This document shows, piece after piece, positions 27,301-34,100 of a stretch of DNA of 64,000 nt. Origin of the DNA: Bacillota bacterium (GTDB lineage Bacteria > Bacillota > Clostridia > Acetivibrionales > DSM-1351). The notes under the pieces are model-generated. The model saw only the letters and a program-made list of their open reading frames with translations, was not told the origin of the DNA and searched no databases. A program made the position numbers and the translations under genes. Numbering within the stretch: the first letter of the stretch is position 1; every line of letters starts with the position of its first letter. The stretch is taken from NCBI GenBank assembly GCA_023409265.1, contig JAEYHZ010000008.1, forward strand, positions 326,219-390,218. The letters run 5' to 3'.

Positions 27301-27331
27301 TAAATGTATCCTTTAAATGAGCGTTTTTCAT
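24296..27331 (-). CDS. ABC transporter permease, FtsX/MacB family with coiled coil
   Basis: A 1011-residue membrane protein. The ATG at 27331 has a perfect GGAGG four bases upstream; the frame open to 27439 overlaps the ATPase gene and is not supported. It begins LKDTFRELWRTRSRFVAIFAIIALGTGFFAG (first helix). A large outer domain carries a Lys/Glu-rich coiled coil at roughly residues 250-460, followed by two FtsX domains (about 480-600 and 880-1000) with three helices each. This layout is that of exporters or mechanotransmission machines working on lipids, peptides or antibiotics. Its ATPase is encoded just upstream. Substrate is unknown. Confidence 0.88.
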   Translation of the reverse strand: MKNAHLKDTFRELWRTRSRFVAIFAIIALGTGFFAGVKVTCPDMQLTADKYFEDYKLMDLRLVSTYGFNKDDVEAVKNSQAVGEIMPSYSIDAIMKADNEDKVAKLHCVPLDKLKQETDGYLNRYRVIEGRMPEKPGECAVEKGKIGGVNIAIGEEVSLSSGREDRAISDYLKQSTYKVVGQIETPYYLTFEKGTSNLGNGTVALYAIIPEEDFNMEVYTDLNITLQGTKGLSAFSEAYREIVKRDRKKFEDIAGIREEQRYNEVYRDAGQKLEDSKKELAEGEKEQQIKLSEALDNLKKGEADIKRGKLDLERQRDLFDKKLATSEAKLGKAESILESGEIKYAENLRLFEENRESMPAPQAAAAEAELIKTRLELDAGAKEITKQKTLFKKQKREGAKKLNEAALKLEQSEKTLEEGRTEYEKQKYVSDKKLEDARKEIAEAEQKVKDIKRPKWYIMDRNNNPGYTSYSEDTKRIDAIAKIFPVFFFFVAAFVCLTTMTRMVEEQRIQIGTLKALGYGSFAIASKYLVYAAIASITGSLAGLSIGLKLFPFVITNAYSMLYRLPPTIMPFRLDYVFWITLGALACTSLAVYLACYRELNEQPSALMRPKAPRMGKRVFLERIPFIWNRLNFFSKVTIRNLFRYKKRLFMTLLGVAGCTSLMLAGFGLRDAISSIVPRQYGEVFKFNAMIIIDENAKEQDKLEVVSVIQANSNVEKMLNVRLKNFDAGYQEDWQKINLIVPEDNEKLSQFISVHRMHGKKPLKLTDDGVIIGEKLAKVLNLKVGDRMTIKDGEFKSVEVKIAAINENYTLHYVYMTRTLFEKEFGEKPVSNSILLKEKKVSREADDQISSQLASKAAVLQMNFNRTNEQNFSDMVGNLNSIVFVMIFSAGALAFVVLYNLTNINITERVREIASIKVLGFYDLEVSEYVFRENIILTLINISIGLLGGIVLNRFVLETSEIDVVMFGRDIYWYSYLMAAVLTAVFAVLVNIVMHFKLKKISMIESLKSVE

Positions 27332-27401
27332 AAAACCTCCATCCCGTACGGGTATCAGCTTTCCGGACGACGTCTTTAAACTATCCTCCATCTGAATATT
27401 T

Positions 27402-28103
27402 TTACCACTCGATATTTTCAACATTGGAAGGATTGTCATTTAAGACCATGCTCTCGACCTTGCTGTTTTTAATTTTTATAACCCTGTCGGCCATAGGGGC
27501 TATGGCCAAATTATGAGTTATTACTATAACCGTCATTCCATTCTGTCTGCAAGTATCCTGCAGCAGCTTGAGAATACTCTTTCCGGTTGTATAATCCAGC
27601 GCTCCTGTGGGTTCATCACAAAGCAGCAGCTTTGGCTTTTTTGCAAGAGCTCTTGCTATGGCAACACGCTGCTGCTCACCACCGGAAAGCTGTGCCGGAA
27701 AATTGCCCAATCTCTCCCCCAGCCCTACATCTATAAGCATTTGCTCCGCATCCATGGGGTCCTTGCAAATCTGCGAAGCTAGTTCAACATTTTCTTTTGC
27801 GGTAAGATTCTGAATCAGATTATAAAATTGGAACACAAAACCTATATCGTACCTTCTGTAAGTTATCAGTTGTCTTGGCTTATATTCATTTATCCTTTGA
27901 CCGTCAACATTTATCTCACCTTCATCACAGGTATCCATCCCTCCAAGAATATTGAGAATAGTGGTTTTTCCGGCGCCACTGGGTCCAACTATAACTACAA
28001 ATTCTCCCTTATCTATTTCAAAATTTATGCCATTGGCCGCATTAATTGTTACTTGACCCATTTTATACCGCTTATACACATCTTTAAATTCTACAAAACC
28101 CAT
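27402..28103 (-). CDS. ABC transporter ATPase, LolD/MacB family
   Basis: A 233-residue ATPase with all hallmarks: Walker A GPSGAGKTT at about residue 39, Q-loop near FQFYNLIQN, signature LSGGEQQRVAIARAL, Walker B LLLCDEPTGALD and a switch histidine in VITHN. The MGFVEFKDVYKRYKMGQ start is typical. It precedes the FtsX-type permease gene by 70 bases on the same strand, so the two form one transporter. A strong hairpin leader lies upstream. Confidence 0.95.
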   Translation of the reverse strand: MGFVEFKDVYKRYKMGQVTINAANGINFEIDKGEFVVIVGPSGAGKTTILNILGGMDTCDEGEINVDGQRINEYKPRQLITYRRYDIGFVFQFYNLIQNLTAKENVELASQICKDPMDAEQMLIDVGLGERLGNFPAQLSGGEQQRVAIARALAKKPKLLLCDEPTGALDYTTGKSILKLLQDTCRQNGMTVIVITHNLAIAPMADRVIKIKNSKVESMVLNDNPSNVENIEW

Positions 28104-28134
28104 GAAAGCCTCCGAATATTCCGGTCCTGTTATT

Positions 28135-28182
28135 CTTTTTTAGTATAGTGCTCCAGCTTCGCTGGACGCACATACTAAAAAA
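28135..28182 (-). promoter_or_regulatory. Long hairpin upstream of ABC transporter operon
   Basis: Arms TTTTTTAGTAT / ATACTAAAAAA enclose an inner stem GTCCAGC-GAA-GCTGGA, a nearly continuous 48-base palindrome 32 bases before the ATPase start. It may be a terminator or attenuator read from upstream, or a small inserted palindrome. Confidence 0.5.
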
Positions 28183-28205
28183 GACAATCTTATGATCGTC
28201 TTTTT
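28179..28205 (-). terminator. Terminator of the 28280-28942 gene
   Basis: On the minus strand AAAGACGAT / ATTGTCTTT (one G-T pair) closes a short loop and is followed by six Ts. It sits about 75 bases beyond the stop codon. Confidence 0.75.
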
Positions 28206-28279
28206 ATATTTCTAATATTTAATTATATAACTACCAAATAAGTATTAGATAGGTGGTTTTGGAAATTTTGTAAAAAATA

Positions 28280-28942
28280 TTATTTATTGTCTTCCACCTT
28301 TTCAGAGGAAGAGGTATTTGAATTCTTCCATTCCTCCATCTTTCTTCCTATTTCTTCGCGGGTTTTTCTGCAGATATCAGGAAGCTGGCCACCCAAAGCC
28401 TTTTCTGCCTGAGCAAAACCTTCATCAATTGCACTCATAAGCTTATCATACATTTCGGGATTATCCCTTGAAATGGCTTTTGCAAATGCAACTATCCTGT
28501 CGCTTACCGCCTGAACACCACATTCCCCGTCTACAGAGATTGCTTCGGCAGCAGCAGCTCTTGTTTTTTCATCAATAACCAATGCCTCTTTTCCGGAGAG
28601 TACATCGTTGAAGGTCTTTCCCTGGCTTTTCAGTAATTCCCTTACCATATCTCTGAGATGTTGAGTGGACTTATTTGCCTCCTCCCAGAGCCTGTTGATC
28701 TCTTCTGAACTTACATTACCGGTTTGATCCTTCTTTTTATCCCCTTCGTCCGGTTTGGCAGAGTTTTTTGCAGCAGGCTTGCTATAGGTAGATGCCGGAA
28801 GCTCTGTGGATTTTCCCAGCTCCAGGACTGCTGCTTTTTCTTCCTTTAAAAGCTCATTTTCTGAAGCTTTGGAAGCACCGGTTTTCTTAGAGTTGCCGAC
28901 AACCTGTGGAACTCTCTGATTATTATTTACTCCTGTAATCAT
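28280..28942 (-). CDS. Hypothetical protein, disordered N-terminus and helical C-terminus
   Basis: A 220-residue protein if read from the ATG at 28942; an ATG four codons earlier has AAAGG too close. Residues 1-75 are Lys/Ser/Pro/Ala-rich and probably disordered. The remainder is helical: INRLWEEANKSTQHLRDMVRE, DEKTRAAAAEAISVDG, SDRIVAFAKAISRD and an amphipathic end. EEINRLWEEAN.. followed by LL.SQGKTFNDVLSG recalls small proteins found near flagellar genes, but none is here. No signal peptide. It ends at its own terminator. Function unknown. Confidence 0.72.
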   Translation of the reverse strand: MITGVNNNQRVPQVVGNSKKTGASKASENELLKEEKAAVLELGKSTELPASTYSKPAAKNSAKPDEGDKKKDQTGNVSSEEINRLWEEANKSTQHLRDMVRELLKSQGKTFNDVLSGKEALVIDEKTRAAAAEAISVDGECGVQAVSDRIVAFAKAISRDNPEMYDKLMSAIDEGFAQAEKALGGQLPDICRKTREEIGRKMEEWKNSNTSSSEKVEDNK

Positions 28943-28954
28943 AACAAGTATCAT

Positions 28955-29289
28955 ATCCTTTCTTTCCCAGCATAATTACTTGATAAAAGTACATTCTTGA
29001 GCCGTATAAAGCGTACCTGACAAAATTCGGCTTATTGCCCGGGTTATTCCGTCCAAATACTTATATTTAAGCTTTCGGCAAAAATTTCATTTTGCTTGAA
29101 TGCTTTTTTACAAGTCTGCACTCAAGATTAATTCAACAAAATTCAGTGGTAAATTTGGTATAAACCTGCCTTTCCGAGGGTATAAATAATAATGCCACTT
29201 TCGTACTAAGCAGCCATTCTTTTTTTCACTAATCAAGCCAATCATGTCCACCAGAAAGTGAGTATAATTTTTTATCGCCGGGTGAATTT
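28955..29289. other. Divergent intergenic region
   Basis: This 335-base gap separates two divergent genes. It contains an inverted repeat CTTGAATGC / GCACTCAAG at about 29096-29127 and a TATAAT at 29262 before the plus-strand gene, without a good -35. No further gene is visible. Confidence 0.4.
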
Positions 29290-29544
29290 ATGATAATTCA
29301 GTGTGAAAGGAAGGAATTTATTCTTCAGGACGACAAAATTGCCATAACCAGAGATGATAAACTTATCGGTTACGGTAAAGTTATAGCAGTGCTTGAAGAA
29401 CATGTGCTTGTTGACGTAGACGAGAATGCCAGTAAATCATTATTTGAAATTTTCAGTGAAGAGATACCTTGTGATTTTACCTTTGTTAATGAACGATATT
29501 GTCCGGATAATGGAGAAATAAAGAAAGAAATTGAAGGCAGGTAA
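29290..29544 (+). CDS. Small acidic hypothetical protein
   Basis: An 84-residue acidic protein with alternating strands (IIQCERKEFILQDDKIAITRDDKLIGYGKV). The start has GGGTG six bases upstream and the gene runs straight into a perfect terminator, which supports a real single-gene unit. The fold might be a small beta-barrel. I do not recognise the family. It precedes the HtrA protease gene but is separated from it by the terminator. Confidence 0.65.
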   Translation: MIIQCERKEFILQDDKIAITRDDKLIGYGKVIAVLEEHVLVDVDENASKSLFEIFSEEIPCDFTFVNERYCPDNGEIKKEIEGR

Positions 29545-29560
29545 ACAAATACCTGCCTTT
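29534..29560 (+). terminator. Intrinsic terminator after small acidic protein gene
   Basis: Stem AAGGCAGGTA / TACCTGCCTT with a six-base loop followed by TATTGATTT, overlapping the gene's stop codon. Confidence 0.85.
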
Positions 29561-29742
29561 ATTGATTTATAACATTCAACCTATGCACTATCAGTGAATA
29601 AAATTCCGTTTCACCCATTTTGTTCACAAGTTGTTCTTAATTTAATCACAAAATATTAACCTTTTCTTCGTAAAAAGTACATAATTTATGTCTATTATAT
29701 AAGCATAAGATAAATGAAATTACAGATTGGAGGAGTTAATCA

Positions 29743-31065
29743 ATGAATAATAACTATAATAATGAAGATTGGAATAACAATAATCAGGATTGGAACAACC
29801 AAAGCCACTACAACTATAATTTCGATAATCAGACATATTATAAAGAAATAATTGTACAGCCCAGGAAAAAAAGAGGCAGCAGATTAATTACTTATCTCTC
29901 ACTGGTTTTGGCAACATCCGTGGTAACAAGCTTTGTCGTGGGGGGTGCTGTTTATTCGAAGCTTTCACAGCAGTTGGACAGCCAGGTAAGTGCACTGAAG
30001 CAGACTGCGGCAGTAAGTTCAACCAATAACAGCACTTCATCCCCGAAGCAGCTTTCCACATCAGTTGATGATATTAAAGCTACAAATCTTTTTAGTACCG
30101 GTGCAGGTAACCTTACTGTTGCTGAAATTGCTAAAAAGGTTGGTCCATCAATAGTAGGAATTAAAATGTCTGTTCAGAGTCCCAGACAATCTCTCTTTTA
30201 TGGAAACAAATCCTCAACTTCGGATTCAGAAGGTTCGGGTATTATATTCACAAAAGACGGATATATAATCACAAATTATCATGTTGTACAATATGCAGAT
30301 CCAAAGAACGGTGCAAAAAATACTGCCCTGACAGTTTATCTGCCTGATAAAAGAGAGGCAAAAGCTACCTTCGTTGGCGGAGACAGTGATAATGACCTTG
30401 CAGTAATCAAAATCAACCTGACAAATCTCCCGGTAGCAGAACTGGGCGATTCTTCCGAGATAGAAGTCGGAGATCCCGCAGTAGCTATAGGAAATCCTCT
30501 GGGTATGGAATTTGCAGGTTCTGTAACCTATGGAGTAATAAGTGCACTTAACAGACAGTTGAATACCGGAGACAACAGTATGAGCCTTATTCAGACTGAT
30601 GCTGCCATTAACCCCGGTAACAGCGGTGGAGCATTAGTTAATTCAAAGGGTCAGGTAATCGGAATAAATTCAGCAAAAATATCTGTTACAGGTGTTGAAG
30701 GACTTGGTTTCGCAATTCCGATGAATACAGCGAAGCCCATTATCGAGCAGCTGAAAACCTATGGATATGTAAAAGGAAAGCCCCTGATGGGAATATCAGC
30801 ACAGGAGGTTACAGAGGATATCTCCAGAATGTATGATCTCCCGGTAGGAATATATATCTCTGAAGTTACAGCCGGCGGCGCTGCCGAAACCGCAGGTATC
30901 AAAAAAGGTGACGTTCTGATCAAGCTGGCCGGTACCAAAATTGAGACAATGTCTGATCTGGACGCTGTGAAGAAGAAATATAAAGCAGGAGACACCGTAG
31001 ATGCCGTGGTTTCAAGAGACGGTACCCAGGTTTCAGTAAAAATAACATTTACTGAAGATAAATAA
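29743..31065 (+). CDS. HtrA/DegP-like membrane-anchored serine protease
   Basis: A 440-residue S1C protease. An Asn/Tyr-rich cytoplasmic tail (1-45, many NN/NY pairs) is followed by one membrane helix at about 52-72 and an extracellular trypsin-like domain with triad H180 (NYHVV), D218 (DNDLAV) and S294 (GNSGG). One PDZ domain fills about 345-435. This is the usual form in Firmicutes (HtrA/HtrB/YyxA), degrading misfolded exported proteins. The start has GGAGGAG about nine bases upstream. The Asn-rich tail is longer than in Bacillus. A bidirectional terminator follows. Confidence 0.96.
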   Translation: MNNNYNNEDWNNNNQDWNNQSHYNYNFDNQTYYKEIIVQPRKKRGSRLITYLSLVLATSVVTSFVVGGAVYSKLSQQLDSQVSALKQTAAVSSTNNSTSSPKQLSTSVDDIKATNLFSTGAGNLTVAEIAKKVGPSIVGIKMSVQSPRQSLFYGNKSSTSDSEGSGIIFTKDGYIITNYHVVQYADPKNGAKNTALTVYLPDKREAKATFVGGDSDNDLAVIKINLTNLPVAELGDSSEIEVGDPAVAIGNPLGMEFAGSVTYGVISALNRQLNTGDNSMSLIQTDAAINPGNSGGALVNSKGQVIGINSAKISVTGVEGLGFAIPMNTAKPIIEQLKTYGYVKGKPLMGISAQEVTEDISRMYDLPVGIYISEVTAGGAAETAGIKKGDVLIKLAGTKIETMSDLDAVKKKYKAGDTVDAVVSRDGTQVSVKITFTEDK

Positions 31066-31113
31066 GAAAACTTCCAATTATTTTGAAGATATATTTTTTA
31101 GTTTTCCCCCATT

Positions 31114-31156
31114 AAAGACAAAGAAGCCTGTGTTTTTCACGGGCTTCTTTGTCTTT
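31114..31156. terminator. Bidirectional terminator between HtrA and eCIS fibre genes
   Basis: Stem AAAGACAAAGAAGCC / GGCTTCTTTGTCTTT with a 13-base loop, A-run before and T-rich after. It can stop both the plus-strand protease transcript and the long minus-strand eCIS transcript. Confidence 0.9.
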
Positions 31157-31174
31157 GTATCACAAGTAAGGATT

Positions 31175-34100
31175 TCAGGCACCTATTAATCCTGCAACCT
31201 GCTTTTGCAATATATTTATTTGTTTTTTCATGGCTGTTGATTCCGTCTGCTGTTTTTTAACAACAGCTGTCAGCACTGCTACAATATCCATAATTGAGAT
31301 GGATTTGCAATCGGTGGTTGTAAATATTCCAGGTACTTCTTCAGCAATAAACCCGATATTATGCTTCTTAAGATAGTTGTTCTTATAGTCAAATGTAACA
31401 GGGTTCAATTGCTTCAGTAATTCCAACGCGGTTTTAACCGGAAGCTCTTCAATGTTTTCCTTAAAGACGGCCGAAGAAGTCTGGGTAACATTGGTTGCAG
31501 TTATATTGCTTGCTTGTACAATACCATCAATGTCAAGTTTTACTCCCTCATCCGGTGTCTTGCCGATGCCTACACTTCCTGCAGAACTTATTATAATGGC
31601 TTCAGCCCCGGTATCGGAATAGAGAATCGGGTGTTTGTGTCCGGAAAACTCAACAGGTTTCAAATCGTCGGAAGTTCCGGCCAACCATCTCTTATTAGTG
31701 CTGTCCCAGCTGATTTTACCTTTTACGGTATCAGAGGTTTCTATTCCCTGACCAAGTGTCAGAATACCGGTTATGTCGGTTGCAGCAGCAGTCAGTTTGC
31801 CGCTGTTTACTGTCAGGTTAGTAGCAGTGAGGCTTGCCGCAGTAAGCGTTGTCGCATTGAGACTGCCTGTAGTCAAACTTCCGGCAGAAAGAGCCCCGCC
31901 TATATCTGCACTGGCTGCGGTGAGTTTTCCGCTAATACCCGTATCACCGTTTACCTCCAGTTTTTTAAGGGGATTGGTGCTGCCTATTCCAATATTCCCC
32001 CCCTTTACTGTCATAACACCGGTAATGCTGGTAATTTCAGTGTGGGTATGTCCGCTCAGAGAAATATCCTTCATATCTCCATCGGTACCTGCCTGCCACA
32101 TTTTATTGCTTTCATTCCAGTTAATCTGCGCTTTCTTCTCGATACCTGAACGGGTTAACTCAATACCGCTGCCAACATTTAGAGTCCCGCTGACATTGAC
32201 ATTTCCTGCATTCAGTGTAGCTGTGCCAAGAATACCGGATATGGCTGCTTCCCCTCCGGAAATTTTACCGGTGGTATAGAATTCTCCTGCTGACGCTTTT
32301 CCACCTGTGTAGAATTCTCCTGCAGATATTTTTCCTGTGCTGTAGAATTCTCCTGCCGTTACTTTTGCACTGATTTTAGCATTTCCGACGACATCCAGCT
32401 TTTCTGCAGGGGATGCTGTTCCCATTCCGATTTTGTTGTCCTTTACAGACATAGCTCCGGTTATAGCCGTCAGCTCGTCATGCTGGTGATCTCTGAAGCC
32501 CAGTGTCTTCATATCAGCTGTAGTTCCCGCCTGCCATACCAAATCCTTCTCATTCCATATGAGCTGTGCATTGGGAGCCGTACCGCCGCGGAACACTTCG
32601 ATACCGGCATTTTTGTCTGCAGGGTCTTTCTGTGGAGCATATTTGTTTATTGTTATAATATTGTCTTCCACATCAAGATTGGTAGTATTGACCGTAACAA
32701 GCTCACCGTTTACAGTAAGATTTCCGCCCACTGTCAGGTTATTTGTTATTGTTCCGTTTCCGGCTTTTATAACCCCGCTGATATCCGCATCTGCACCCTT
32801 TAAAGTACCTTCTGCGGTTATTGATCCGGAGGCTGCCATACCAGTGGCTCTGATATTTCCATTCACATCAAGTTTAGCATCGGCAGCCGTCTTTCCTACT
32901 GCAACATTTCCGCTGCCGTCAACATTCACTATTGCAGAGCTTCCCGAATACAAGCTGTTATGCGTATGTCCGGACAGGGATATATTCTTGAGCTCCTTCT
33001 CGGTACCAGCCTGCCAGGTATCGCTGTCTTCATTCCAATATAGCCTGGCAACCTCTGCTTCTTCACCTCTGTATATTTCAAAGCAGTCTCTTGCTGTGAC
33101 CTTTCCTCCGAACAGTGCACTGCCCGATGTCTCAACAGTGTTCTTGACGGTTATTTTACCGTTGATAATAGTATCCCCGGATACATCCAGTTTTGCCTTC
33201 GGTTCCTGGGTACCTATACACACATTTCCAAACTTGTCCGACAAAACTGATATTGTGCCTTCATCCCTGGAATAAAGCTCTGAGTGCTTATGATAGTTAT
33301 TTAGTATTATCTCACTGAGATTATCTCCCACACCGAAGTACCACTTTTGCTTATCTTCCTTCCAGACAATTTTTGCCGGGTCACGAATTATTCCGTCCTC
33401 GGAACCTCTGTCAACCTCTATTCCGTTATTCAGAGAGAATCCGCCCTTTACTTTGAGTGTTCCGGTGATTTCGGCACTTCCGGCAGTTAAACTGCCTGTG
33501 ACATTAGAATTTCCTTTAACATCCATATTACCGCTAACAATTGCATTTCCGGAAACATCAAGTCTTTCCTGGGGCGCCTGGTTTCCAATACCGACTTTAC
33601 CGGTGCCGTCAGTGCATATAAAGCCTTCCTGGCCGATTCCTATAACCCATTGATTTGTATCTGTGATCCATTTAATAACAGGTTTTGGTTCCTCTCCCCT
33701 GTCAATCAGTATTCCGTCTTTGACGGTAAGACTTCCATTAATGTATGCGCTCCCTGCATTTATCTCACCGTCAATGTTTGCTGCAGTGGAATGTATACTT
33801 CCATCCTGATTTATTCTCAAGAGCTGAGGACTGTTGGACATACCAATCTTCCAGTTGCCGTTGGCTTCATCCCATGCCAGTATGGCGCTATTTTCAGCAA
33901 CTCCTCTGTATACCGAAATTGTACTGTCAACTTTTTTCAGTTCTCCTGAATCAAACCTGTTCATGGTAATGGAGTTGCCTATTACCTCAATGTTTGAGCT
34001 GCTTAGCCGGGTAAGGCCGCCTTTAACCTCCAGGTTCCCAAGTACAGCCAGATCCTGTCCTATTGTAAGATCATGGGCTATATCAATATTTCCTGAAACA